A stretch of DNA of 64,000 nucleotides from Runella rosea (GTDB lineage: Bacteria; Bacteroidota; Bacteroidia; Cytophagales; Spirosomataceae): positions 372,001-436,000 of the forward strand of contig NZ_CP030850.1 of assembly GCF_003325355.1 (NCBI RefSeq). The letters run 5' to 3'. The position numbers were made by a program, and so were the translations under genes. The notes under the pieces were generated by a model. That model was not told where the DNA came from. It was given only the letters and a program-made list of their open reading frames with translations, and did no database searches. Position 1 is the stretch's first letter; each line of letters starts with the position of its first letter. Positions 42,483 through 51,715 of this stretch are shown here, one piece after another.

Positions 42483-44912
42483 ATGAAAAAGCTACTTTTA
42501 CTCTTTACATGCTCAATCATTGCATTTGTGGGTTTTGCCCAGCCTACCCAAACGATTCGTGGAAAAATTGTAGACAAAGAATCAAAGTTTCCGTTGGTAG
42601 GTGTAACAGCGCTTTTGATGAACAACGCAGCGCAGCCTGTAGGGGCCGTTACCGATGTAGATGGCACTTTTCGGGTGGCCAATGTGGCTGTTGGTCGGCA
42701 AACGTTACGCTTCACGTTGGTTGGATACAAAGAAATTTTGCTTAACAATATTGTGGTGGAAGCGGGCCGCGAAACAGTGCTTAACCTTGAAATGGAGGAG
42801 GCTATTACTGAACTCAATACCGTGGTGGTGAAAGTCAAACGAAGCGGCGAAGCAGCCAACGAAATGGCAATGGTCAGTGCGCGGCAGTTTTCGGTGGAGG
42901 AAACAGAGCGCTACGCGGGTAGCAGGGGAGAGCCCGCCCGGATGGCCTCTAATTTTGCGGGGGTTCAGGGGGCCGATGATTCGCGCAATGACATCGTGAT
43001 TCGCGGAAACTCACCCTCGGGCGTGCTGTGGCGTCTCGAAGGCGTCAGCATTCCCAATCCCAACCACTTTGCCATCTCGGGTACTTCGGGAGGGCCAGTG
43101 AGTATCATCAACAATAAATATTTGGCCAATTCCGACTTTTTTACGGGAGCTTTCCCTGCTGAATTTGGCAACACTACCGCGGGAGTTTTTGACCTGAAAC
43201 TCCGCAATGGTAACAATGAAAAACATGAATTTGGCGCTCAGTTTGGTTTTTTGGGCACCGAGGCTACCGCTGAAGGGCCCCTTTCCAAAAAATCAAAATC
43301 ATCGTATTTGGTCACGGGTCGGTATGCCAACCTTTGGCTGTTCAACAAAGCGGGCATCGACATCGGTACGCAGGCCGTGCCGTCGTACGCTGATGGCTTT
43401 GCACGTTTCAATTTTCCGCTCAAAAACGGCGGGAATGTGGCCTTGTGGGGGATTGGCGGCACGAGTACCGTTGATATTTTGGTGAGCGAACAGGAAGTAA
43501 GCGACCGTAATATTTTTGGTCAGAACGACCGCGACCAGTATTTTACGTCCAAGATGGCGCTGGGTGGAATTACGTATAACCAACCGCTCAATAAAAGCAC
43601 GTTTTTTAAAGCAACGCTGGCGGTTTCCAACAATATTCAGGACGCCAACCACGATTTTTTATTCCTCCGAAAAGATGCCGTGGGAAACCCACTGGTGCAG
43701 AACCAAAAATACGTTATTGATTCGCTGCGACCGATTCTTGATTATAAATTTTCGGATACCAAGTATTCGTTGGCCACGGCCCTGAACAAGAAATGGGGGG
43801 CGAAGAGCACGCTGAAAGTGGGAGTTAATGCTGATATGATACGTTTTACGGCTTTTGATGATGTTCGAAACTTGAATGAAACCACCAATCAGCTGACACC
43901 TTGGCGCCGACGTTGGAATGCGGATGCTGAAGGTTTTATTCAGTTGCAACCTTACATTCAGTTCAAACATTACCTGACCCAAAATGTTGCGCTGAACGTC
44001 GGATTGAGCAGTTTTTACAGTTCGATCAATAAAAACAGTTATTCTCCGATTGAACCACGGGCGGGACTTTCGTGGGAATTGCCTAATCGTCAGAAGATTA
44101 CATTTGCCACGGGGCTGCATAGCCAAGGTTTGCCAACCTATTTGTACTTTTACAATCCCGCAAATACTGGTACGGCCAATACTTTCCCCGCCAAAAACGT
44201 GGGTTTGATGAAAAGCTGGCATTTTGTGGCAGGATACAGTAAAATGTTGGCAGAAAACCTCCGATTGTTGGCTGAAGTCTATTATCAGCGTTTGTATGAT
44301 GTTCCCGTAGAAATTCAGAAATCGTCATTTTCTATCCTAAACAGTGGCGCGGGATTTTCGAGGTTTTTTCCAAATCCTCTTCAAAACGCGGGCAAAGGAC
44401 GCAACTACGGCGTAGAGCTGACGCTGGAGAAGTTTTTTAGCAATAACTACTATTTTCTGGTGACGGCTTCTGTTTTTGACGCTAAATATCAAGGGTCAGA
44501 CGGCGTTTGGCGCAATACCGATTTCAACGGAAAATACGCTTTCAATGCGTTGTTTTCTAAAGAATTTACCTTCAAAAAACGTAAATCCCTGAACATCGGT
44601 GCCAAGTATACGGCCACTGGCGGGCGTTGGTATGGTCCGGCAGATATTACTGCGTCACGTCAAAGTCAGGAAGTGATTTATGCCGATGCTACTCGCAATT
44701 CGCTGCAATTCAGTCCTTACAATCGCTTCGACATCAAGACGGAATATAAAATAAACCGTAACCGCCTTACCCATACCATCGCCGTTGATTTGGTCAACGT
44801 GCTGGGGATTCAGAATTTGCTGAGTCTGAGCTATGTGCCGCAGGCTCCTTACGTAAAGCAGGAGTACCAACTGGGCTTTTTACCCGTATTCTTTTATCGG
44901 ATTAATTTTTGA
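42483..44912 (+). CDS. TonB-dependent receptor with N-terminal CarboxypepD_reg-like domain
   Basis: 809 residues. Signal peptide (LLLFTCSIIAFVGFAQ), a carboxypeptidase-regulatory-like beta domain (about 22-105: IRGKIVDKESKFPLVGV, TDVDGTFRVANVAVG), a plug domain (about 110-240: VQGADDSRNDIVIRGNSPSGVLWRLEGV, FPAEFGNTTAGVFDLKLR) and a barrel ending VFFYRINF, with the terminal Phe usual for BAM recognition. No SusD-like gene is adjacent. The gene is closed by a strong terminator. The ligand is unknown. Confidence 0.93.
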   Translation: MKKLLLLFTCSIIAFVGFAQPTQTIRGKIVDKESKFPLVGVTALLMNNAAQPVGAVTDVDGTFRVANVAVGRQTLRFTLVGYKEILLNNIVVEAGRETVLNLEMEEAITELNTVVVKVKRSGEAANEMAMVSARQFSVEETERYAGSRGEPARMASNFAGVQGADDSRNDIVIRGNSPSGVLWRLEGVSIPNPNHFAISGTSGGPVSIINNKYLANSDFFTGAFPAEFGNTTAGVFDLKLRNGNNEKHEFGAQFGFLGTEATAEGPLSKKSKSSYLVTGRYANLWLFNKAGIDIGTQAVPSYADGFARFNFPLKNGGNVALWGIGGTSTVDILVSEQEVSDRNIFGQNDRDQYFTSKMALGGITYNQPLNKSTFFKATLAVSNNIQDANHDFLFLRKDAVGNPLVQNQKYVIDSLRPILDYKFSDTKYSLATALNKKWGAKSTLKVGVNADMIRFTAFDDVRNLNETTNQLTPWRRRWNADAEGFIQLQPYIQFKHYLTQNVALNVGLSSFYSSINKNSYSPIEPRAGLSWELPNRQKITFATGLHSQGLPTYLYFYNPANTGTANTFPAKNVGLMKSWHFVAGYSKMLAENLRLLAEVYYQRLYDVPVEIQKSSFSILNSGAGFSRFFPNPLQNAGKGRNYGVELTLEKFFSNNYYFLVTASVFDAKYQGSDGVWRNTDFNGKYAFNALFSKEFTFKKRKSLNIGAKYTATGGRWYGPADITASRQSQEVIYADATRNSLQFSPYNRFDIKTEYKINRNRLTHTIAVDLVNVLGIQNLLSLSYVPQAPYVKQEYQLGFLPVFFYRINF

Positions 44913-44941
44913 AAAATTGTAATCTGCTGGGAGATATAAAA

Positions 44942-44981
44942 AATCAAAGAAGGCGAATCCTCGGATTCGCCTTCTTTGATT
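44942..44981. terminator. Bidirectional terminator between receptor and terC genes
   Basis: A perfect 19-base inverted repeat (44942-44960 and 44963-44981) with a 2-base centre. It lies between convergent genes (stops at 44912 and 45005). No long T run follows in plus direction. Confidence 0.75.
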
Positions 44982-45004
44982 GAATTGCAGGAAAATGGCT
45001 TGAA

Positions 45005-45832
45005 CTATTCCTCCTGTTTACCCAATATACCTTCGCGCTCGGCTTGCGACTTATAATCGTGCAATTTGACGGGCTGTGAGTTTTTACGCATATTGATGTT
45101 GAGTACTTCGACCAAAAGAGAGAATGCAATGGCAAAATATAGGTAGCCTTTAGGGACAGAACCCACTTCTGAGTCAAAAATGGACACTTCGGCCAAGTGA
45201 GCGCCCTCGGCAATGAGCATAAATCCGATGGCAATCAAAAAGGCCAGTCCGAGCATTTGAACGGATGGGTGACGGTTGACAAAGTCGCCGACGGGGCCTG
45301 AGAAAAGCATCATGATAATGACCGATAGGACCACGGCCACAATCATAACGGGAATGTTGTTGGTGAGACCGATGGCCGTCAAAATAGAGTCAATCGAAAA
45401 CACAACGTTGATGAGAGCGATTTGTAATACTACGCTGGTAAGTTTGTTGCTGGCACTTCCTTTTGGCTTTTGTACTTCCTCATTGATTCCTTCCAGTTTG
45501 TGGTGAATCTCTGACGTACTTTTATAAAGCAGGAAGAGTCCTCCAATGACCAAAATAACACTCTGCCCCGAAAAAGCCGCCTTAAACCACCCCGCGTCTA
45601 CGTGGGTAAAAGGTTGAGAAAGTGAAATAATAAACGAAATTCCAAAAAGTAAACTGACCCGAAAAATCATGGCGAGAATCAAGCCAATATTGCGGGCTTT
45701 GGGTTGGTCTTTGCGGGAAAGTTTGTTGGCCGCAATGGAAATAAAGATAATGTTGTCAATGCCTAAAACGATTTCTAAAAACGTCAGGGTTAATAAGCTG
45801 ATGAGTGCTTCAGCCGTAAATAATGATTCCAT
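45005..45832 (-). CDS. TerC-family membrane protein
   Basis: 275 residues from ATG 45832 (MESLFTAEALISLLTLTFLE); a longer frame to 45943 adds 37 unlikely residues. The TerC motifs are present: LEIVLGIDNIIFISI with the acidic residue in the first helix, and VFSIDSILTAIGL near the middle, with 7-8 membrane helices. TerC proteins are linked to tellurite resistance and, more recently, manganese export or metalation of secreted proteins. No other ter gene is nearby. Confidence 0.92.
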   Translation of the reverse strand: MESLFTAEALISLLTLTFLEIVLGIDNIIFISIAANKLSRKDQPKARNIGLILAMIFRVSLLFGISFIISLSQPFTHVDAGWFKAAFSGQSVILVIGGLFLLYKSTSEIHHKLEGINEEVQKPKGSASNKLTSVVLQIALINVVFSIDSILTAIGLTNNIPVMIVAVVLSVIIMMLFSGPVGDFVNRHPSVQMLGLAFLIAIGFMLIAEGAHLAEVSIFDSEVGSVPKGYLYFAIAFSLLVEVLNINMRKNSQPVKLHDYKSQAEREGILGKQEE

Positions 45833-45987
45833 CGTTGAATGAATAGATGAGCGAAAAATGAAAAGGTTGCTAATAAAGGCAATACGATTAACAAATAAAG
45901 CGATTGAAATGCAAAAATGGGCGATTTTTAAACATGAATACAATATTTTTACACGAAATTACCTAACACTACATAGAAGGTCTAAAA

Positions 45988-47133
45988 ATGGAGTCAAAAC
46001 TTCCCAACGTCGGTACGACGATTTTTACGGTCATGTCGGCGTTGGCCACTGAGCACAAAGCCATCAATCTTTCGCAGGGTTTTCCTGATTTTGACATGCC
46101 CGAAGCACTCGTGCGCCTCACAAGCGAGGCCATGCAGAAAGGGTTCAACCAGTATTCGCCCATGGCGGGTTGGATGCCGCTGCGAGAAAGTATCGCCGCC
46201 AAAATCCATGATCTGCACGGAGTTTCGGTTAATCCAGACACCGAAATTACCATCACCCCTGGCGGTACTTATGCGATTTATACCGCCTTTACGGCCGTAT
46301 TACGCCCTGGTGATGAGGTCATTGTGTTTGAACCCGCTTATGATAGTTATATCCCAAATATTGAAGTAAACGGAGCCATTGCCGTTCGAATTTCCCTCGA
46401 CTTTCCGACTTACCGTATCAATTGGGACGAAGTGCGGGCCCGTATCACGCCCCGCACGCGTATGATTGCGCTCAATACGCCCCACAATCCTACGGGGAGT
46501 ATTCTACGCGACGATGATATCGAGCAGTTACGTCAGATTGTTCAGGAACACGATTTGCTGATTATGTCTGACGAAGTCTACGAACATTTGATTTATGACG
46601 GGGAGCCGCATCGGAGTATGTTGCGTTACGAAGATTTGCGGCAACGGGCATTTGTGTGTTTTTCGTTTGGGAAAGCGTACCATTGCACGGGTTGGAAAAT
46701 GGGTTATTGTGTAGCGCCGCCCGCTTTTACCGTAGAATTTCGTAAAATCCACCAATTCAATTGTTTTTCGTGTTTTACGCCTGCTCAGGTAGGATTGGCG
46801 GAGCACCTTAAAGATTCGGTAGAATACCGAAGCATTGCGGGTTTTTATGAGGGCAAGCGTAATTATTTCGCCAAACTCATGGAACAAACTCGTTTTAAAC
46901 CCTTGCCAAGCTACGGTAGTTATTTTCAGCTTTATTATTTTGATCATCTGTCCGAAAAATCAGACAAAGATTTTTCCATTTGGTTGACCAAAGAGCACAA
47001 AGTGGCTTGTATTCCCGTATCGGCTTTTTATCAAGAAGCAACTGACAACGGCGTTGTGCGCTTTTGTTTTGCCAAAAAAGAAGAAACGCTTGAGCGAGCC
47101 GTTGAGCGATTGGTGAAGGTATTTCCTGCCTAG
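45988..47133 (+). CDS. PLP-dependent aminotransferase, methionine aminotransferase (YbdL)-like
   Basis: 381 residues, class I/II fold. Visible features: INLSQGFPDFDMPE, YSPMAGWMPLRESIA, ITPGGTYAIYTAF, NTPHNPTGSI, MSDEVYEHLIYDG and the PLP-lysine SFGKAYHCTGWKMGY. The sequence pattern is closest to E. coli YbdL and kynurenine aminotransferase-like methionine aminotransferases, which recycle 2-oxo-4-methylthiobutyrate. The divergent terC gene starts 155 bases away. No SAM riboswitch is visible upstream. Confidence 0.92.
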   Translation: MESKLPNVGTTIFTVMSALATEHKAINLSQGFPDFDMPEALVRLTSEAMQKGFNQYSPMAGWMPLRESIAAKIHDLHGVSVNPDTEITITPGGTYAIYTAFTAVLRPGDEVIVFEPAYDSYIPNIEVNGAIAVRISLDFPTYRINWDEVRARITPRTRMIALNTPHNPTGSILRDDDIEQLRQIVQEHDLLIMSDEVYEHLIYDGEPHRSMLRYEDLRQRAFVCFSFGKAYHCTGWKMGYCVAPPAFTVEFRKIHQFNCFSCFTPAQVGLAEHLKDSVEYRSIAGFYEGKRNYFAKLMEQTRFKPLPSYGSYFQLYYFDHLSEKSDKDFSIWLTKEHKVACIPVSAFYQEATDNGVVRFCFAKKEETLERAVERLVKVFPA

Positions 47134-47250
47134 CAGCAGGTTTTTAACATTAATTAGAGAAGTTCAAAGTTAGGGTTAGATTGCTACGTGGCTATTCATA
47201 AAATAAGTGCGTAGCACTGACCTGAGTTTTTACTTCTTGTTTTAATTGAA

Positions 47251-47742
47251 TCAATTTGATTCATGGATGATGCGACGGATACCCACGTAACGTTTACGAT
47301 AATAATCGGCATTCAGAAAATCGTAGCGTACGCCGCCTTTCCAGGCCGAATGAATGAATTTCACGTAGTTGGTGCCCACTTCCACGATCATACCAACGTG
47401 CCCTACACGTTGACTGCCTGAATTATGGCCTTTGAAAAAAATTAAATCTCCTGCTTTGGCTTGGTCAATGTCTACTTCGATGCCGTGAGAAATCTGGGCG
47501 GCGCTAGAATGCGGCAAGGTAAAACCGAATTGAGAAAAACAATAGCGGACAAACCCTGAGCAATCAAATCCTTTTTTGGAAGTACCTCCTGAGCGGTAGC
47601 GTAGTGACAAGTGCTTTTTGGCAAAACTAAGCAACTCAGCAGACATCGAAGCTTTTTGCGTGGTGTCCTTTTTGGCCGTTTGGGCAAAAATAGTTTGGCC
47701 AAAACTGGAGAGTACCAGTAATAAAATTATTTTTTTTATCAT
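47251..47742 (-). CDS. NlpC/P60 (C40) cell wall peptidase
   Basis: 163 residues. Signal peptide (IILLLVLSSFGQTIFAQ) followed by a single NlpC/P60 domain: catalytic Cys in KKGFDCSGFVRYC, His in RVGHVGMIVE and the third residue in FIHSAW. It should cleave within peptidoglycan stem peptides in the periplasm. It has no separate binding domain. Single gene, no partner evident. Confidence 0.94.
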   Translation of the reverse strand: MIKKIILLLVLSSFGQTIFAQTAKKDTTQKASMSAELLSFAKKHLSLRYRSGGTSKKGFDCSGFVRYCFSQFGFTLPHSSAAQISHGIEVDIDQAKAGDLIFFKGHNSGSQRVGHVGMIVEVGTNYVKFIHSAWKGGVRYDFLNADYYRKRYVGIRRIIHESN

Positions 47743-47940
47743 AAGTTCTGAGGAACGGGTTGACTTTGTTTAGAACAAAGACTATGCCAAGTAAAGTAAA
47801 AAATTTGGTAAAAACCAATTTTGTTGATATAAATCTCCAATTAACGCCAAGTTGTCCAATTTTTATTTGTTTTCAATTCTTGTCTTAACTCCTTGAAGGT
47901 GAGTGAAAAAGAGCTTAATATTTGTTTCATAAAATATTTA

Positions 47941-47956
47941 ATCGTAATATTGCGAT
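47941..47956. promoter_or_regulatory. Palindromic operator upstream of arsR
   Basis: ATCGTAATATTGCGAT, a 16-base near-perfect palindrome (one mismatch), 21 bases before the arsR ATG. Fourteen of its sixteen bases are repeated in the site before arsM (48323-48338). It is the probable ArsR binding site. Confidence 0.6.
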
Positions 47957-47977
47957 GTAAAACGTGTAACAACTATT

Positions 47978-48304
47978 ATGGGACTTTCTAAAAGTGAAGT
48001 ATTCAGTGAGACAGATAACCGTATAGCCGATTTAGCCAAAGCCTTGGCGCATCCGGCGCGGGTTGCCATTTTGCGGCTGTTAGCCCAAAAAAAGGCCTGC
48101 GTGTGTGGAGACTTAGTAGATGAGCTTCCCCTTTCTCAGGCTACAGTTTCTCAGCATTTGAAAGAGCTTAAACGCATTGGTATCATTCAGGGAAGCATTG
48201 ACCCACCCCGCGTTTGTTATTGTATCAACGAACAAGTGTGGGAAGAAGCTGAAGAAGCATTTGGTGGCGTATTTGCCCTTTTTTCAAAAGTAGGTTGCTG
48301 TTAA
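47978..48304 (+). CDS. arsR: ArsR-family arsenic-responsive repressor
   Basis: 108 residues with the winged-helix ArsR fold ([40 protein letters not shown]). Cysteines occur in KKACVCGDL, like the ELCVCDL metal-binding helix of classic ArsR, and at CYC and a terminal GCC, so As(III) sensing by thiols is likely. It is followed 51 bases later by the arsM fusion and both have the same palindrome in front, which indicates autoregulation and control of arsM. Confidence 0.9.
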   Translation: MGLSKSEVFSETDNRIADLAKALAHPARVAILRLLAQKKACVCGDLVDELPLSQATVSQHLKELKRIGIIQGSIDPPRVCYCINEQVWEEAEEAFGGVFALFSKVGCC

Positions 48305-48322
48305 ATTTTTTTACCCTTATAT

Positions 48323-48338
48323 ATCGTAATATTACAAT
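48323..48338. promoter_or_regulatory. Palindromic operator upstream of arsM
   Basis: ATCGTAATATTACAAT, one mismatch from a perfect palindrome, in the 51-base gap between arsR and arsM. Differs in two positions from the arsR site. A second ArsR operator inside the unit suggests that arsM has its own regulated promoter. Confidence 0.6.
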
Positions 48339-48355
48339 AGAAAATCAAATACATT

Positions 48356-49708
48356 ATGAACACAGAACAGTCACTCAAAGAAATAGTCCGTGAAAAATAC
48401 ACGGAAGTAGCCAACCAATCAAAAGACCAAAATGCTGCTTCTTGCTGTGGTTGCGGCCCTACCTGCGGTACCGACGAAGATTTTATCGGTATCATGGCCG
48501 AAGATTATTCCAAACTAGGTGGGTACGTAGCCGATGCCGACTTGGGATTAGGATGCGGTTTGCCGACAAAATTTGCGCAAATAAAACCAGGTGACACGGT
48601 CATTGACTTAGGTAGTGGAGCGGGCAATGACGCTTTTGTAGCACGTGCCGAAACGGGTCCAGAAGGCAAAGTAATCGGGATTGATTTTACGGAAGCAATG
48701 CTCACCAAGGCCCGCGCCAATGCCGAAAAATTGGGATTCAACAACGTGGAGTTTCGTCAAGGAGATATTGAGCAAATGCCTGTTAATGATTCGGTTGCGG
48801 ATGTGATTGTGAGCAATTGCGTACTGAATTTGGTGCCCAACAAAGCCAATGTGTTCAAAGAAATTTACCGGGTTTTAAAACCCAATGGCCATTTTAGTAT
48901 TTCAGACATTGTGTTGGTAGGTCAACTGCCTGCGGGCTTGCAGCAGGCCGCCGAAATGTACGCGGGCTGTGTATCGGGTGCCATACAGAAGGAGTCTTAT
49001 CTTGGCCTGATTGAGCAATCGGGTTTTACAAACGTCACGTTGCAAAAAGACCGAGAAATTTTTCTGCCAGATTCAATTCTAAGTACATTTTTGTCGCCTG
49101 AAGAAATCGCCTCTTTCCGAACAAGTGGCACAGGAATTTACAGTATTACGGTCTATGCTGAAAAACCAGTAGTGTCCGACGGTTCTAAACCGTCTGAAGC
49201 GGTAGAAGTCGAAATTCGATTGGCGCAGCCCGCTGATTATGAGTCTGTTGTTTCGCTTCTGAAGTCTGTTGGGTTACCTACCGAAGACCTAAATGCGAAA
49301 TTGCCCGATTTTTTATTGGCTTTTGTCAACGAAAAATTGGTAGGTTCGGCAGGAGTGGAGGTCAATGGTACGGTCGGATTGCTGCGCTCAGTGGCGGTAG
49401 TGAAAGACTTTCGGAACTATAAAATTGCGGGCCGTTTGGTGAATGATTTAAGCAAACAAGTGAGGCTGAAAGGAGTAAAAGACTTATATCTAATTACCAC
49501 AACGGCGGATGGCTACTTTGAAAAGCAAGGCTATGAGCGCGTAGAACGCGAAAACGTGCCCGCCGAAATAACGCAATCTCAACAGTTCAGCAGTGTTTGT
49601 CCAAGTTCGGCCGTAGTCATGAAAAAAAGCATTGAAAAACCGAAAATCAAGCTATCTGACTTGGAGCAAGTCTCTGCTTGCTGCACACCCAATTCGGGTT
49701 GCTGCTAG
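48356..49708 (+). CDS. arsM: Arsenite methyltransferase fused to an ArsN2-like acetyltransferase
   Basis: 450 residues. The N-terminal 280 residues form an ArsM: N-terminal ASCCGCGPTCG cluster, SAM-binding VIDLGSGAGNDAFVA, and the three catalytic-type cysteines Cys67 (LGLGCGLP), Cys155 (VSNCVLNL) and Cys205 (YAGCVSGA), which correspond to the As(III)-binding thiols of ArsM. From about residue 283 a GNAT domain follows (VEIRLAQPADYESVVSLLKS, LLRSVAVVKDFRNYKIAGRLV, YLITTTADGYFEKQGYERV, VCPSSAVVM) with the pattern of ArsN2, a proposed N-acetyltransferase of arsenic-bearing compounds. The end carries SACCTPNSGCC, a further Cys cluster. The fusion would join methylation and acetylation in arsenic detoxification. 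Confidence 0.9.
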   Translation: MNTEQSLKEIVREKYTEVANQSKDQNAASCCGCGPTCGTDEDFIGIMAEDYSKLGGYVADADLGLGCGLPTKFAQIKPGDTVIDLGSGAGNDAFVARAETGPEGKVIGIDFTEAMLTKARANAEKLGFNNVEFRQGDIEQMPVNDSVADVIVSNCVLNLVPNKANVFKEIYRVLKPNGHFSISDIVLVGQLPAGLQQAAEMYAGCVSGAIQKESYLGLIEQSGFTNVTLQKDREIFLPDSILSTFLSPEEIASFRTSGTGIYSITVYAEKPVVSDGSKPSEAVEVEIRLAQPADYESVVSLLKSVGLPTEDLNAKLPDFLLAFVNEKLVGSAGVEVNGTVGLLRSVAVVKDFRNYKIAGRLVNDLSKQVRLKGVKDLYLITTTADGYFEKQGYERVERENVPAEITQSQQFSSVCPSSAVVMKKSIEKPKIKLSDLEQVSACCTPNSGCC

Positions 49709-49744
49709 TCCAAAGTAAAGTGGTTTAGAAAATGCTTTAATAAT

Positions 49745-49806
49745 ACAAATCAGCGTCAATCGTATTCTTTTTTCACCGAATAGAATGCAGAATGGCGCTG
49801 ATTTGT
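49745..49806. repeat. Long inverted repeat between convergent arsM and AraC-type genes
   Basis: ACAAATCAGCG (49745-49755) and CGCTGATTTGT (49796-49806) are perfect 11-base inverted repeats 40 bases apart, with weaker pairing inside. It may be a shared terminator structure; no T run directly follows in plus direction other than CATTTTT. Confidence 0.45.
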
Positions 49807-49811
49807 CATTT

Positions 49812-50687
49812 TTAGCGGATTCGTTTTTTTTGTTCCGTTTTATACTGGAGCGGAGAGATGCCCGTTTGACGTTTAAAAATTTGATGAAAGTTAGATAAAT
49901 TCCGAAAGCCGCATTCCAACCCAACCTGCGCTACGCTCAGGTCAGAATTGCTGAGAAGCTTTCGGGCGTGACTAATGCGAAAACTATTTAGAAATTCAAC
50001 ATACGTTTTCTGCGTCCTTTTTTTAAAATAACGACAAAAAGCAGGGACGGTCATGTGCGCTGTTTCGGCTACGATTTCCAGCCGAATTTCTTCCTGAAAA
50101 TGCGCCAAAGTAAACTCAATGAGGCGTTTCATGCGCTCGGTATCTGCGTCGTCGGGCGTGATTTGGTAGGCTGTACTGGCCAATGCTTCAGCAGATTTAT
50201 CCTTTGCCAAAGTTAAAAGAATACTTAAAAATGAAATAAATCGGCTTCCTTCGGGTAAATACGGTAATTGGAGAATGTCTTTCTCGATTGTATGGATGGC
50301 TTCTGGGCTAAACCTAATGCCCCGCGCCGACCGTTTCATCAATTCCTGAATTGAATTGAATTCGGGAATTTTTTCGATGAAATCATGAACCAGACTTTGC
50401 GGAAACTGTATCACCACCGATTCGGCCCACAATGCGATATTGGACTGATAAAAGGCGTCATCATTTCGCCAAAAATGGGGGAGGTTTGACCCTAACAAGA
50501 CCAAATCTCCTTCATAAAATGGCCCTACATGATCACCCACAAACCGCTGTCCGTGGCTTTTTATAATGTAAGTAAGTTCATATTCTGGATGATAATGCCA
50601 CGGGGCATCAAAAAACGCCATTTTGAAACCACGCGCTAAGTAAGACAAAGAACCTTCGATGCTTAATTTTTCAAGTTGTGGTTTCAT
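49812..50687 (-). CDS. AraC-family transcription regulator
   Basis: 291 residues from ATG 50687. An N-terminal cupin-type sensor domain (about 20-100: FFDAPWHYHPEYELTYII, GDLVLLGSNLPHFW) and a C-terminal double helix-turn-helix (about 190-285: LEIVAETAHMTVPAFCRYFKK, VGLECGFRNLSNFHQIFKRQTGISPLQYK). It is divergent from a phytanoyl-CoA dioxygenase family gene, which is a likely target. A perfect palindrome CAAATATTTG lies at 50725-50734 in the shared gap. Confidence 0.93.
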   Translation of the reverse strand: MKPQLEKLSIEGSLSYLARGFKMAFFDAPWHYHPEYELTYIIKSHGQRFVGDHVGPFYEGDLVLLGSNLPHFWRNDDAFYQSNIALWAESVVIQFPQSLVHDFIEKIPEFNSIQELMKRSARGIRFSPEAIHTIEKDILQLPYLPEGSRFISFLSILLTLAKDKSAEALASTAYQITPDDADTERMKRLIEFTLAHFQEEIRLEIVAETAHMTVPAFCRYFKKRTQKTYVEFLNSFRISHARKLLSNSDLSVAQVGLECGFRNLSNFHQIFKRQTGISPLQYKTEQKKRIR

Positions 50688-50858
50688 CACTTTAAGTTGT
50701 TAAAGCTATAATATAAAAAATATCAAATATTTGCCTTATTTAATAGTATATAATTCATTATAAGTTAATATACCATATATTATAGTCAAAAAAACGTATT
50801 TTCTCATTTTAAAAATTCTGTTATTTTGTATCAACAGTTAAGCTAACCATCTATACTT

Positions 50859-51686
50859 ATGCTCGCAACAATTGATACAACGGTTTTGAAGGAAGAACTA
50901 AATACTCCTTATTCGGTTTCGCCCGAAGCCATTGCATTTTACCGTGAATTTGGCTACGTCAAACTCAAAAATGTGTTGAGTCCAGAAATCCTTTCGTATT
51001 ACGGTGACATCATTACCGATTTGGTCTTTAAACTCAATAAATTGACCAAACCAATGGAAGAGCGCACCACGTATGAACGCGCTTTTTTACAAATCATGAA
51101 TCTTTGGCGGGAAGACGAAACGGCCAAGGAGTTTGTGTTTTCGAAGCGTCTCGCCCAAATTGCCGCCGACTTAATGGAAGTGGACGGAGTTCGTTTATAC
51201 CACGATCAAGCCCTCTATAAAGAACCGACGGGCGGTATTACGCCTTGGCACGCGGATCAGTTTTATTGGCCATTGGCTTCACCTAAGACCATAACCGTTT
51301 GGATTCCATTGCAGGCTACACCGATGGAAATGGGCCCGTTGGCGTTTGCTGAAAAAAGCCAAGCCGTTGAGATTGGGCGTGACCTCGAAATTAGTGACGA
51401 AAGCGAATCTTTGATGTCTCAAAGTCTGACGCAATTTAATCTCAACGAAGGTCCTTTTGAGTTAGGAGAAGTGAGTTATCATGCTGGTTGGCTGTTTCAC
51501 CGCGCGGGACCCAATGTCTCTAAAACTGCTCGTAAAGTAATGACGATGATATACATGGACAAAGACCAACGCGTGATGCAACCCCGAAACAGCTATCAAA
51601 CCGCCGATTGGGAAACATGGCTGGCGTCGGCGCCCGTTGGAAGTATACCAGATAGCCCGCTGAATCCGATTTTATTCAGTCGTTAA
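50859..51686 (+). CDS. Phytanoyl-CoA dioxygenase (PhyH) family oxygenase
   Basis: 275 residues. Fe(II)/2-oxoglutarate fold with the metal triad visible: HxD in TPWHADQFYWPL and the distal His in WLFHRAGPN, plus the 2-oxoglutarate-binding Arg in the same motif or just after (SKTARKVMTMIYMD). PhyH-family enzymes hydroxylate small molecules; the substrate is not predictable. Divergent from the AraC-type regulator, whose cupin domain may sense the substrate. It ends 29 bases before the ComF-like gene. Confidence 0.9.
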   Translation: MLATIDTTVLKEELNTPYSVSPEAIAFYREFGYVKLKNVLSPEILSYYGDIITDLVFKLNKLTKPMEERTTYERAFLQIMNLWREDETAKEFVFSKRLAQIAADLMEVDGVRLYHDQALYKEPTGGITPWHADQFYWPLASPKTITVWIPLQATPMEMGPLAFAEKSQAVEIGRDLEISDESESLMSQSLTQFNLNEGPFELGEVSYHAGWLFHRAGPNVSKTARKVMTMIYMDKDQRVMQPRNSYQTADWETWLASAPVGSIPDSPLNPILFSR

Positions 51687-51715
51687 AAAATAGATTTGAC
51701 TAATAATAAACCAAA

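Noticed and set aside
43659-44222. 187-codon minus-strand frame
   Set aside because: Shadow of the TonB-dependent receptor coding strand.
45833-45987. SAM riboswitch before the methionine-aminotransferase-like gene
   Set aside because: The 155-base gap shows no SAM-I/II type paired elements or terminator.
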